Part shown: piece after piece, positions 34,601-43,900 of the stretch
Numbering within the stretch: position 1 is the stretch's first letter
Layout: each line of letters begins with the position of its first letter
Source of the DNA: Limnomonas spitsbergensis
Taxonomy: Eukaryota > Chlorophyta > Chlorophyceae > Chlamydomonadales
Assembly: GCA_037349105.1 (NCBI GenBank)
Contig: JAYJMM010000112.1
Coordinates: 4,982,501-5,046,500 of the forward strand
Direction of reading: 5' to 3'
Length of the DNA stretch: 64,000 nucleotides
Made by a program: the position numbers and the translations under genes
Notes under the pieces: generated by a model
What the model was told of the DNA's origin: nothing
Seen by the model: only the letters and a program-made list of their open reading frames with translations
Database searches by the model: none

Positions 34601-35312
34601 ACGCATGGGAGTTCTGGGGTGATGCATGGCGTTCCGTAAAAGGGAGTTCTGTGTTAACGCATGGCGTGCGACGCATGGGAGTTCTGGGGTGATGCATGGC
34701 GTTCCGTAAAAGGGAGTTCTGTGTTAACGCATGGCGTGCGACGCATGAGAGTTCTGGGGTGATGCATGGCGTTCCGTAAAAGGGAGTTTTGTGTCAACGC
34801 ATGGCGTGCGACGCATGAGAGTTCTGGGGTGATGCATGGCGTGCTGTATATGGGATTTTTGTATTGATGCATGGCGTGCGGCGCATGGCAGATGTCGATT
34901 GAGGGAAGGCGTGCCTTGCTTTGAGGGTCGTGGGCAGGGTGAAAGATGGATACAAATAATTAAATAAACTAAGCGAGCATGGTATCCTCCCTCTACTGAC
35001 CCCCCTCCCTCCATTCATCATCCTCTTCGCGCCTCCTCTCCCTTGACCAGGTTCGGCAACCCTAAACCCACGCCTCCTCTCCCTTGACCAGGTTCGGGAA
35101 CCCTAAACCCATGCCTCCTCTCCCTTGGCCAGGTTCGGGATCTCATGTTCTTTCTTGAGGCGCAACGTGTGGTTGAGGCTTCCGGAAACAGCGAAGAGTT
35201 GCGGCAGGCCACTGTCCTGCCTGTGCCCGAACCTGTCACGAACAGCAGGGTAGGCAGGCCTGGGTCAGTTCGTAATCCGAAGGGGGGAAAGCAAGGAGTC
35301 GGCAAGGGCTGA
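19652..35312 (+). CDS. BRAP2: BRAP2/BRIZ-type E3 ubiquitin ligase (BRAP2 domain, RING, UBP zinc finger, coiled coil)
   Basis: Nine exons: 19652-19807, 22289-22404, 29734-29890, 31477-32007, 32583-32819, 33194-33488, 33773-33972, 34146-34310, 35133-35312. They sum to 2037 bases, 678 residues, all joins in phase, stop TGA at 35310. Exon 1 has the family start [20 protein letters not shown]. Exons 2-4 build the BRAP2 domain: [31 protein letters not shown], then [12 protein letters not shown]. An insert rich in Ala, Gly, Ser and Thr (about 130 residues) precedes the RING ([36 protein letters not shown]). Exon 5 has the UBP zinc finger ([33 protein letters not shown]). Exons 7-8 are coiled coil and exon 9 is [15 protein letters not shown] with a basic tail. 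In plants BRIZ1/2 form an E3 complex needed for germination; the substrate here is unknown. A possible AATAAA lies about 66 bases after the stop. Confidence 0.97.
19870..20830 (+). pseudogene. Series of degraded copies of BRAP2 exon 1 and its donor
   Basis: 19882-19985 copies about 100 bases of exon 1 (GCATCCAGTTCACGGTGGAA, CACGTCGACGAGGTAGAAAT). Shorter copies of the exon end plus donor follow near 20100, 20225-20275 (GGTGCACCTGTACCGCAACA), 20325-20385 and 20465-20530. The exon itself ends ACCTATACCGCAACGTCAGA then GCTAAGGTAGAAAA. At least five copies are visible, fading with distance. Confidence 0.85.
20960..21830. repeat. 24-bp minisatellite in BRAP2 intron 1
   Basis: About 36 units of GCACTAGATCACATGTATGC plus TAGT. 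The unit is a multiple of three and stop-free in one frame, giving an accidental 387-codon frame (YASALDHM repeats). Central units are the most uniform (ACATG) and flanks are ACACG or ACACT variants. Confidence 0.95.
21950..22245. repeat. Echoes of BRAP2 exon 2 acceptor edge
   Basis: The true start (CGCTGCACGCAGGAGGAGCA, then GCGCCACTGCTCCCGCATC) has copies at about 21976-22035 (GCTGCATGCACGAGAATCCG, GGCACTACCGCTCCCGCGTC), 22088-22150 and 22180-22245. Confidence 0.83.
22480..23185. repeat. Echoes of BRAP2 exon 2 donor edge
   Basis: The true end is TGGCAATACCTGCGGATATG, TCGGTGGCTGAGTAAGT. Copies lie at about 22486-22522 (AGCAATACCAGCGGACATGT), 22800-22825, 22893-22935, 23035-23068 (TTTTCTGTCGCTGAGCACTG) and 23130-23175 (AGACTTGTCCGCGGCTGATT). 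Each keeps the Met-Ser-Val-Ala-like tail in part. Confidence 0.8.
23343..23692. repeat. C-rich CCCCACACC/ACCTAGGTGC minisatellite
   Basis: ACACCTAGGTGCACCCCACA and CCCCACACCCCA units of variable length fill about 350 bases of BRAP2 intron 2. No exon is seen. Confidence 0.9.
23693..23733 (+). pseudogene. Degraded copy of BRAP2 exon 3 start
   Basis: TTTGCAACAAATACTTAGCC then CACATCCGCGAGCAG matches exon 3 (TTCTGTAACTTCTGTGGGGC, CATATACGCGAGATG). It sits at the upstream border of the 40-bp array, so the array is bounded on both sides by versions of exon 3. Confidence 0.75.
23732..29733 (+). repeat. 40-bp minisatellite, 150 units, amplified BRAP2 exon 3 acceptor
   Basis: Unit: CCTCCCTCGCACAGGTTCTG then TAACTAAGCATGGGCCATTG. 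From the CAG at 23732 to the CAG of the real acceptor at 29731 is 5999 bases, i.e. 150 units minus one base; the missing base is at about 29027 (TAACTAACATG). Each unit repeats the true acceptor and first exon bases (CTCCCTCGCACAG, GTTCTGTAACT) but follows with TAAG instead of TCTGTGG. Variants (TAATTAAG, TTCGG, CTATG, TCAGG for ACAGG) form blocks. 23821-24700 is repeated at 24781-25660 with one visible difference, a 960-base (24-unit) duplication. Confidence 0.97.
29870..30290 (+). repeat. Echoes of BRAP2 exon 3 donor edge
   Basis: The exon end and donor (GACTGCAACAACAAGCCG, GTGCGTTGTTG) recur at 29928-29958 and 29973-30003. Two longer diverged copies follow: 30075-30125 (AGATCAAGCCGGATCCTATT, GACGAAGCCGGTGCG) and 30233-30285 (CAGATCAGGCCTGGTCCCTC), matching the GACCAGGCCGGGTCATTCCT part of the exon. 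Confidence 0.85.
30484..31178. repeat. 15-bp minisatellite in BRAP2 intron 3
   Basis: About 46 units of CATGGCTGATACGTG, with interspersed TGCGCATGG variants at the left end. Being a multiple of three it is open in several frames on both strands (200-287 codons each); these are artefacts of the repeat. Confidence 0.96.
32245..32550 (+). repeat. Three echoes of BRAP2 exon 5 (RING) acceptor edge
   Basis: The true exon start TTCCACTCGGAATGCCTCCA, GAAGTGGGGCGACACTTCC has upstream copies at about 32250-32295 (TTCACACCAAGTGCCTCCAA), 32338-32385 (TTCGATTCCGACGGCCTCCA) and 32500-32545 (CTCCTAATGCCTCCAGAAGT, GGGGCGAGACACCTCCTGCC). Confidence 0.88.
32872..32920 (+). repeat. Echo of BRAP2 exon 5 donor edge
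   Basis: GAGCTGGAGACTCAGAGGGT, GGGTTGAGG repeats the exon 5 end and donor (32801-32829) about 80 bases downstream, almost unchanged. Confidence 0.9.
32960..33190. repeat. AACCCTAACCTTGAC tract in BRAP2 intron 5
   Basis: Telomere-like and derived words (CCAACCCTAACC, GAACCCTAAC, and the reverse GGGTTAAGGG) without a strict period. No exon is seen. Confidence 0.6.
34365..34890. repeat. 70-bp minisatellite in BRAP2 intron 8
   Basis: Four near-identical 70-base units start GATGCATGGCGTTCCGTAAA at 34551, 34621, 34691 and 34761; shorter related units (GCATGGGAGTTCTGG) flank them. Confidence 0.92.
35027..35133 (+). repeat. Tandem acceptor copies before BRAP2 exon 9
   Basis: CCTCCTCTCCCTTGACCAGG, TTCGG and AACCCTAAACCCA occur twice immediately before the real acceptor (TCCCTTGGCCAG, GTTCGGGATCTC). 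The period is about 51-52 bases. Confidence 0.9.
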
Positions 35313-35415
35313 TGGGGTGGACGGAGGATTGGCTTCGATCATATAGATCGATCAGATTTCAAACAAAACAAAACATAAATAAAAAGCATAGCTGCAGTAC
35401 ATGGGACTGAGTGTG

Positions 35416-35691
35416 TCAGCTGCTGAAATAATCCTCGAGGTTTCCAATGCTGGACCCAGCCTTGAGGTGCAGGTCTTTGATTCTCTCTACTGTTCGATAT
35501 GATGATTTTGGCACACCTCCAAATGTCTGGTCTTGCGACATGGGAAGGCCGTCAGACCCCCTCCCTGCAGATACACATGGGGTGTGAACACAGCCCGCTT
35601 TAACAGATCTTCCAGCTAGGCTATCAAGCTTCTGCGCATCCTTAGCGTCTGTAATACTGGTAATTGCTAGAGCCATGTTGGCATGCCGCAT
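35416..35691 (-). CDS. Possible terminal exon of an unrecognised gene (weak)
   Basis: A 91-codon frame lies tail to tail with BRAP2. The frame stays open upstream to a possible acceptor (AATGGCAG at about 35729), giving TTCAVRKLDCK before the ATG. The product is not low-complexity (SYRTVERIKDLHLKAG, GNLEDYFSS at the C-terminus), unlike the repeat-derived frames nearby. I do not recognise it, and I find no convincing upstream exon before the MITE-like element at 35.9 kb. It may be a real 3' exon or chance. Confidence 0.22.
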   Translation of the reverse strand: MRHANMALAITSITDAKDAQKLDSLAGRSVKAGCVHTPCVSAGRGSDGLPMSQDQTFGGVPKSSYRTVERIKDLHLKAGSSIGNLEDYFSS

Positions 35692-35884
35692 TTTGCAATC
35701 CAGCTTCCGGACCGCACACGTGGTCTGCCATTAGGGTTGTAACTGACACAACTGTTTATATTTTGCCTGGATCTCTGTAGTCTGTTGCTGTGATGTGGCT
35801 GGTGAGTACTTGTGTCGGCTGTTTGCCCGGGGGGGCACTGTCACTGTCACTGTTTTTTGCTCTCGCTGTCCTAGCATATTTAAA

Positions 35885-36226
35885 CATTGACGTTACACCT
35901 CTGGGCCCTGCTCAGAAAGGCTCGGCCGTGTGGGCACCTAGCTTATTAGTTCCCGCACTTGTCCCATGCTTACAGGCACCTGTCCCATGTATCAAACATG
36001 ATGCTCCGCTGGACTGTAAACGATTCACTATGATAACAGCCTGTATGAGCTTCGTTACCATTTACCAGCGGATTGAATGACCGCTAAGCTACTGCATTTA
36101 TGTACCGAGTGAATGTTGACCGCTTCCTCACTTCCCGTCTCCTAGCACTCGTCGTTTCTTTTCTGCCCCATGCATAGGGACTGGTACTCGGATACAGCGG
36201 GCCCAGAGGTGTAACGTTATTGACTC
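35885..36226. mobile_element. MITE-like element, family A
   Basis: Left end CATTGACGTTACACCTCTGG, GCCCTGCTCAGAAAGGCTCG faces a shorter right end AGCGGGCCCAGAGGTGTAAC, GTTATTGAC at 36197-36224 in inverted orientation. The interior has no recognisable protein. It lies between BRAP2 and the zinc-finger gene. Confidence 0.68.
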
Positions 36227-36414
36227 TGATACAATACTTTGTTTAGTCGGCAGCGCCCCGCCACACCACTTATGGTGTTGAAAGTTCCAATTTATGCAAT
36301 TGAATTGATGGAAATTATGACTGTCAGAAGCCAACTCCATCCCTGGATTTTCTCGCTGTCCTAGTGTGTCAAATGCATGTACCGGTTTACGGGCCCATAT
36401 TCCATGCATCAAAT

Positions 36415-37778
36415 GTCAATAACGTTACACCTCTGGGCCCGCTCAAAGCTCGGCCGCGTGGGCGCCCGACTGTTCAGAAGGGAGTAAGGAGGGAACTAAA
36501 AGGAAGAGAGGGGGAAAGGAACAAAAGGAGAGGCCGGGAAGGCAAAGCTGACCAAGTCCAACACCCGAGTTCCACTAAAGACTAGCCCTCAACAAAGCCT
36601 CTAAGAAAAGAAAAGTCCACAAAAGCAAGCGTATCCCATACATCAGATGTGATGCTCTGCTGTACTGCAAAAACTTCACATCCCCTGCTAAGGTTCATGA
36701 AGTTGCACCAGGCAAGGTTAGACTTTCGATTGCAACTGACTTCTGTCCCCTCAAGCCACGCATTTTAAAACGGGGCGAGATGTCGCGGGTAAAAGCTACC
36801 TACTAGGCTACTACACAGTATTCATGCCATGCGAACGGTAGGCAGAATTGTGTCAATGACGTTACACCTCTGGGCCCTGCCCCAAAAGGCTCGGCCGCGT
36901 GGGCGCTGAACTTTTAGGGGCCGGAAAAATGGGGAAGGGGTAACTGAAGTGAAGGGACAGACAAAAGGCTGGAAAAGAAAGGCAAAGGAAGTTCTGGCCC
37001 CTGAGAACGTCTACACCTCGACGATATCTACCACGTCTTCCACTAAAGCAAGGGCATCCCACCCAAGCATTACCCAAACCTGCCCCGATACAACTCAAAG
37101 AAGTTTCTTGCACTGCTCGGAGGCCATCCCCGCTCCCTAAGTTGATCCTGCACGCTGGGGCATTGAAAGCATGCATGCAACGCGTCCTCCACATACTGTG
37201 TGTACAAATCATTGAGATGAGTATATGAAACATGTGTAATTTCAGTGATGAATTAGTGATTTAGAAACAAAGATACAAAACGAAATGAAGACCAGAGATC
37301 GAAATGATGCTGATCAAGAGAACAGTTGTGTGAGGGGGGCAGTCACATGATGCTTTATAAGTATATCTGTATAGGATAACCAACCAGGAAACGGATTTGA
37401 CCTCATCCAGCCACCAGCAGACTGCCTTTAAAAACAAAGTAAAAATCTTTTATGGGGACTGGGGAGGTGTGCTTAGCTGATTGGGATGGTCAGAAAGTGA
37501 AGTCATACTAGGATATTATGGTATGTGATCTCAAGTGACCTTTACTTATCCATCCACCAGTCCGATAAAAAACTGCTACATCAAGTCGTTTTTTTCTTGG
37601 CCGAGACTGCCATTGTCCCACTGTGGCAGAAAAAGCCTTTGCACAAAGCCTTTGCGCAAGGCCTTTGCCTTCTTCTCCCTCTTATTTTTTCGGCTGTTTC
37701 CTTTCCTCCTGACCAGATAGCCGGGCGCCCACGCGGCCGATCCTTTTGAGTGTGGCCCAGAGGTGCCATGTAATTGAC
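36415..37778. mobile_element. Compound of family A MITE-like ends
   Basis: Two left-type ends (36415-36473, ACGTTACACCTCTGGGCCCG; 36850-36912, GTCAATGACGTTACACCTCT) and one right-type end (37721-37778, GGGCGCCCACGCGGCCGATC, then GGCCCAGAGGTG). Purine-rich sequence inside the first left end (36480-36545) mirrors pyrimidine-rich sequence inside the right end (37665-37715), so 36415 may pair with 37778 with a second insertion between. No transposase is seen. Confidence 0.65.
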
Positions 37779-37823
37779 AAAGCCTTTGCATGAAGCGTCG
37801 TCGCATCATTTGCCGATGAGTGT

Positions 37824-38753
37824 TCATAAGGGCATATGAATGCCCAGGTCTGCCAGCTCCTTTTTGCATGCCTCCAGCACCATCGCCTCCATGGCTCGAC
37901 TCAGCATCTCGTCCTTGATGTACTGTTTGACTTTGCGGCGCCTCTCCCTCCTGTGCCAGTTCTGCCACGTCTCGTGTCTGCAGAAGAGATTGGGAGACTG
38001 GCGGTTGCAGCATACCAGCACATGGGCATGCGCATCTACGCCGCAGTCCGCAAAGCACCATGCGCAGAATCCGGCGCGACATGCCGCCACGCCGCACTGC
38101 AGGGCGCAGCATCCATCGAAGTCGAAGAATGCGGTCTTGCAGCGCGGACACTTGTGGGTGAGGACGTCGTCTGAGATGCGGCGCCTGTGAACAGCCACCT
38201 GCTGATCCACCTGCACGAGCTGCTGCTCCATCTGCTGCTGCTGGCCGCCCCTTGCCTGCCGCCAAGGCCACCACCACCAGGCAGCAGCAGCAGCATCTAC
38301 ATACCTTCCCATCTCCTCCCTTGCTTCGTGAAGCCTCTTTTCCATCACCTTCGTTTCTTCGCGGAGCCTCTTTTCCATCTCCTCCCTCTGCTCGCGGAGC
38401 CTATGTTCCATCTCTGCCTCGCTGGCATAGCACCGGCCTCTCTGGAAAGCTTCAAACGCAGCCTCATCGACCGCTCGCGAAATGGCGAAGCCGCTGAAGC
38501 GAGTGACCATCCGGTCAGCCTTGCATCCCGGGCAAGTTATGTCCGGCTGATCCAGGGTCAGCACTGCTGACTCGTGCACGACGTGCAGACAGAGACACTC
38601 CTTGCACGTGAAGTGTTTGGTTTCACCTTCAGCCGTGCAGCGAATGCCGTCTGCCAGGCATGCTGTGCTGTCGCCACAGATGCAGCACTCGAAGCCCGCC
38701 CTCTGCATCCACCACTTTTGCAGCAGCCGACCAACATTCCTTGACGCCTGCAT
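37824..38753 (-). CDS. Intronless RING/IBR-like cysteine-rich zinc-finger protein
   Basis: A single open frame of 309 residues from ATG 38753. The N-terminal half has a RING-like cysteine pattern: CCICGDSTACLADGIRC, FTCKECLCLH and TCPGCKADR. A charged helix follows, with the repeated pattern EEMEKRLREE / VMEKRLHEAREEM (about residues 120-150), then a Trp run and Gln-rich stretch. The C-terminal half has a second cysteine cluster resembling an IBR/RING2 module: CPRCKTAFFDFDGCCALQCG, GFCAWCFADCG and a HAHVLVCC pattern. A basic helix ends the protein. An RBR-like ubiquitin ligase role is possible, but I cannot place a complete RING1-IBR-RING2 order. It is the only confident gene here without introns, and a MITE-type inverted repeat ends 46 bases past its stop, so retroposition or carriage by a mobile element is possible. 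Confidence 0.75.
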   Translation of the reverse strand: MQASRNVGRLLQKWWMQRAGFECCICGDSTACLADGIRCTAEGETKHFTCKECLCLHVVHESAVLTLDQPDITCPGCKADRMVTRFSGFAISRAVDEAAFEAFQRGRCYASEAEMEHRLREQREEMEKRLREETKVMEKRLHEAREEMGRYVDAAAAAWWWWPWRQARGGQQQQMEQQLVQVDQQVAVHRRRISDDVLTHKCPRCKTAFFDFDGCCALQCGVAACRAGFCAWCFADCGVDAHAHVLVCCNRQSPNLFCRHETWQNWHRRERRRKVKQYIKDEMLSRAMEAMVLEACKKELADLGIHMPL

Positions 38754-40903
38754 GGTGTCCGCAGTCAATTACCTGCTTGCCAAGCACAAAACTCCTTGAT
38801 CTAGTCCTTTCAAATGCCTGCTGCTGCCGAGCGCGCTGCACCGTATGTGTTTATGGCAGACAATTTGGCGGATTCTGCGGGATCGGCGGATAGTGCGGAA
38901 ACCCACATCGAAAACCCTACCGATTGATTGACGATGAAAGGGAACGCCTATGACTGCGAATGCTGGGAGAATTGTGACATTTCTTCATATGGATTTGTGA
39001 ACCGTGTGCATCACTTTACCCGTTCAACAGCGGTAGATACAGCAATACTAGGTGCATCATTATTTTAAAACGTATCCTCATGTCCTCATAACTGCGTGAG
39101 ATCTTGCGTTGCGAAACGATCTACGAACGTGGGTGCACTTTTGCATGGCAGAGATGGCACCATGCACGTGACTGACACCTGTGTAAACAGAAATGCAATA
39201 TTCCAGGCACGTTAGCAAGGAAACGTCGGTGGAAGTGGAAGAATCCCCAAGCAAGCTGGTCTTTATGTCAAGGCCATTGTTCTAGTCGTCAATCTGTTAT
39301 CAGGCACTGAACTCATGGATGCATTGCGACGTCCAACTGGATGTATCCCTGGAATTTTCTCTCCCCCCGAATTTGTCAATGACATTACACCTCTGAGCCA
39401 TGCTGCCAAGGCTTGACCGCATGGGCACCCGACTGTCTGGTCGGGAGGAACAGAAACTAAATCCAGCGTATAAAATGCACATATTCGTGGGAAGAAATAA
39501 TTTCTCTACTTTGTGTTCCTCTTTTTCCCTTCCTTTACTTCCTCAGTGAAGAGTCTTCACCGTACTTTCCTGCTCCATACTTGACAGTTCAGCGCCCACG
39601 CGGCCGAGCCTTTCTCAGCAAGGCCCAGAGGTGTAACGTCACTGACAAAATGCACCTAATCGTTCACACAGTCCGGAGCGTACCCTCCATGCCATGAACA
39701 CACGGTCCAATGTACAGCGGTCTCCTCCGAAGCGCTGCATTTTTAATATAAATGTGGTTGACCCGTCCCTATCCCCATGAAATGTTATGACTGAAAAAGG
39801 ATAAATCACCATTCATCGAGACGATTTTTAATCCTGATAAATGTTGAACACGTGAACACAACATTGATATCGGATTTCTTCTGCAAACTTTTGATACCCA
39901 TCAATAAGTAGAAAGCCTTGTGCCCCAATCCCAACATCATCGCTGCCAATCATTGTTGAAATGAACAAGTAATAGAGTGTGTCAGCACGCGTCATGCTTG
40001 CATGCCAAGGCGCTCATCTTCTCCCACATGCTTTTAAACGAGTGCGGGGGCAACCTTCACTATAAGCTCTTGCCATGCATGGAAGTCAGGGCGCCCGTCA
40101 TCTGACGTAAGGTTAACTGGCAAGGAAATACGGTATGTTCAAAGGGGGGATGGTATGCTAGTGGAATCGGTTCCATAGACATGGGCCCCACCACTGTGCG
40201 GGGCTGAGACATCGAAGCCTGCAGTAGGTTAAGAATGGTGCATACCCGCTGGGCCCTGTTGAACGCTCGGCCACAGGGTGCTGGTACGGAATGCGGCTTG
40301 GGCACCTAAGGCTGCAATAGGTCACCCGAGGATTAGGGGGCCCGTCTAACCCCTTATAACCCTAAGCAACAGAGCGGGGGCTACTCTAGAACCTCACCAC
40401 CCTGAACCCAAGCAAAAGAGCGGAGGCCACCCTCCTCGGTCCGTTTTTCAGGAACATGGAGTCTTGGCTCTTGCATGAAGCAACCTGACAGGCGCCTCTT
40501 AACCCTAAACCCAAACATCTCTACGTGTGCTGTATAATGAAACATTGAGCAGGCCTGCCAATGAAAAACCAAGAGAGAAATTGCGGACGTGCGACTTAGA
40601 AAAGCGCAGAGCGTGCAACACGCAACAAAAAAACCAGCCCTGCCGTGTTTCGCGTAGAAACAAAAGTGTGGAACGGACGGAATGTGACGACGGAAGACCT
40701 TCTCTCCCCATCAAGGGGGCAACCCTCACCGTAAGCTCTTGCCATGCATGTAAGTCAGGGCACCCATCATCTGACGAAAGACCTTCTCCCCCCATCAATC
40801 AAAATTAACTAAGGACGCACATACCCCGAGGGCTTCATTTCAGCATGGCCCAGAGGTGCTTCGTTATTAATATACCCCGAGGGCCCCTTGCCGCGCCTCC
40901 CGC
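38754..40903. other. Intergenic region between zinc-finger gene and MYB 3' end
   Basis: No gene was recognised. It holds a complete MITE-like element (39372-39648) and a roughly 65-base dispersed duplicate: GGGGGCAACCTTCACTATAA, GCTCTTGCCATGCATGGAAG at 40046-40110 recurs at 40716-40780. Fragments of family A ends (GCTGGGCCCTGTTGAACGCT at 40251; CATGGCCCAGAGGTGCTTCG at 40845) flank 40.25-40.87 kb. Confidence 0.6.
39372..39648. mobile_element. Complete MITE-like element with inverted repeats of about 60 bp, family A
   Basis: Left end TTTGTCAATGACATTACACC, TCTGAGCCATGCTGCCAAGG, CTTGACCGCATGGGCACC. The right end reads in reverse: AGCGCCCACGCGGCCGAGCC, TTTCTCAGCAAGGCCCAGAG, GTGTAACGTCACTGACAAA. 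The element is about 277 bases with only about 150 non-repeat bases and no coding capacity, fitting a non-autonomous DNA element. A target-site duplication cannot be fixed by eye. Confidence 0.82.
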
Positions 40904-43900
40904 CTATTCGCCATCCTGCACGTTGCTCAAATTCTGGAAGGCATCAGCCAGGTTATCATCAAGTCCAATCGGCTCCAGCATCGCGTCACACACATCAGCC
41001 ACCACTGCAGCCACTGCTGAAACACCACTTTCCTTGCCCGGCGTTTCCTGCAACGCGACGTGTCCCACCGCCTCAGCTGCTGTCCCCGCCACCCCGGCGC
41101 CCGCAGCCGCTGCGGCCGTCGCAAGCTGCAACGCAAGCCCGGCGGTCTCGTTGAACTGGGCAGCCCCTACTGTCTCGCACCCTGCTCCAACAGCCGTGAT
41201 GTGCTGCATAAAGATGGACAAGTCAATTCCATTCGCCATAATTGGGTCCATGGGGACCACGGCACCGGATGCTTCCGGGGTGGTTGGTGCCCGAGACAGC
41301 GGCAGCGGCAACGGTGAGAACATCTCAACAGCCTGCGGCACTGGGGGCAGGGAGGGGGGCAGCAGCAGCTGCTGCACCGCCTCGCTAGCCGGCATGCCCA
41401 GCATCCTGCCAAGCTCCCGCGCGGCGAGCGAGTTCTCGCTTGCCTGTTCGGGCGGCGGTGGGTTCAGCGCCGGAGCGGCGTGCGCCTGCTCAGACACGCC
41501 ACCGGGCGGCGGGTCCGACGCACCCGCCAGCACATGAAGCGTGTTGGCCGCGTCCAGGAGATCCGCCTCGGTGTCAGGGAGCGGCGGCCCGCCGCCAGGT
41601 TGTTTCCCCCTGCCCTCACCCTCGGCCCAGCTGCATGCCTCAAGCTCCTGCAGGATCTGGTGCGGCCGCAGCACGGTGCCCCGTGCGTGCACGGCCACGT
41701 GCCCGTTCAGCAAGCTCCAAGCCTCGGCCGCTGCCGCCGCCGCCGCGCTGGTCAGAGCAGCGTTGTCTGCTGCGACACCGGGAGCTGCCGGGCTGACCTG
41801 CAGCGCCTCGGAGAGGGGCGGGGCCGTCTTGAGAATCACGTCGTCCTCTGCGGGGAAGTGCTTGAACAGCTTGTCCGCCTGGTACCTGTCAAGCAGACTC
41901 AGACGCAGGTCCTGAGGAAGGGGGAGTGGGGAGAGTGAGATGGGTCGGAAGAGAGAGGGTGGCAGGAAGAGTGACAGGTGAAGGGTTCTTGGGAGGCAGA
42001 GTTATCGAGCAGGGCGGCGCTAGCTCTGCATCCTTATGCGAGGCGGTGGCGTGGTCGTGGCTGGAACTGTCCATACGAGTTTAAGGAATGAAGCAGCAGC
42101 GTACACACATTCATGAAGACGGCAGCCCTAACGTTGGGAGCGCCGATGACTCGTTTCGTCTAAATGCTCTAAAAAAAGGTAGCATTGATGTTCTCGGCTT
42201 CGGTCTCCCTACCTCTTAAGAGATCCTCAACTTACCTCAACCTTAAAACGGGTTTGACTCTGCGTTTAATTAAATGTGTCTGGAGGTGCGCGGAGTGGTG
42301 CGCAACAGAATGATAATTAGCAACTATTTTGGGGGGTACGCAGGGTACCCGTAGTGTTTCCGGCACAAAATATCAAACAATTTCATCTGCGCGTGCGCAA
42401 AGTAGGGTACTTTTTGCCTGCGCGCGCAGCCAGTTTAATACATTACTTCTATATAGGGGTGCGCGGACCCTATCCCGTTTTCGGCACTCACTATCCCTTC
42501 CTCCAAGATGCCCACCTCCTCCCCAAACCTCCGCTCACCCTGTCTTACAAACATACCCTACACCCTAATTCCCCGCACGCCTTTCCCTATTAAGCCCTAC
42601 ACCCTACTTCACAACACACATTTTATATTGAACCCTGAACAGAGCTCTGAACCCTCATCCTCCACCCCTCTCTCCCACCACTCACCGCACCCCGTGCATC
42701 TCTTTCTTGAATCATCCAACCCAATCTAAAAACCCTTAACCCTCAACCCCCCTCTCTCATTTCTGCCCCCATTCACCACACATTCACACATCATATCTGA
42801 CTGAACCCTCTGCATTCACACATCATATCTGACTGAACCCTCTGCATTCACACATCATATCTGACTGAACCCTCTGCATTCACACATCATATCTGACTTT
42901 TGCCCCTACTTTGCCTCTACTTTCCCTCAACCCTCTTTCCCTCAACCCTCATCTCTTAACCCCCTGCCCACCTGACGTACATCGTATCTCAATTTCCCTG
43001 TACTTTTTCAACCCTCAAGCCTCATGTCTTAACCCCCTGCCCACCCGACGTACATCGTATCTCGCGGGATGTTTCCGCCTCAGTGAGCTGTTCCAGTGAT
43101 TCTTCACCGCATTCTCAGTCCGTCCCGGTAGCCGACGCGCAATCTCTGACCACCTGTTGCCAACTTGCATGTGGGTCAGCACCAGCAGCCGCTCCTCCGG
43201 CTCGCACCATGCTTGCTGCAAGGGGGTTGAGGGCCAAGGGTTGTGGGTCAAAGGTTGATTGTCAAGGGTTGAGTGCCAAGGGTTGTGGGTCAAAGGTTGA
43301 GGGTCAAGGGTTAAGGGCCAAGGGTTGTGGGTTCAACAAGCAGCCTGTCCTTGCACCACCCTTGCTTGAAGAAGAAGCAGGGCATCAGCTGTCAAAATTT
43401 GTAATTTGCATTTAAAGCATGAGAAAAAGCATTTGATCGATAATGCGGGAGAAGAGGGAGCAACAAGTAGTGGCCATACAAACCCCAGTCGGGACTGGAA
43501 CAGGGTTTACGGTTTGGGGTTTTGGTCAGAGTCTAAAGCCCTCTGCCCTAAACAGGAGTGACGGCGTGAACAACAGTGGTGGGGCGAGACAGGCCGCCAC
43601 CGCTGGCCAGGCAAGGCAGCACGGCAGTCCTGGGTGGTGTGTGGGGGAAGAAATGCCTGAGCCACACATCAGGAAAACAACCGGGCGGAACGGGACACAC
43701 CGTACCGCAGCATAAACTGATGCCTTAACTCAATTATGTCCCATATAAACGACCGGCTTTGGAACGGTACGGCGCTTGTGCACAGCTTCATTATCGACCC
43801 TAAACCCTTAACCCTAAACCGTAGTCTTTCGCGTCCGTTACAGCATTTTTATCAAGACATCTCCAAGAATATTGCAGAGGCGCCGCCCGCCCACCCCACC

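Noticed and set aside
40845..41938. Plus-strand frames of 150-230 codons opposite MYB exon 8
   Set aside because: Antisense shadows of a GC-rich exon, with no domain.
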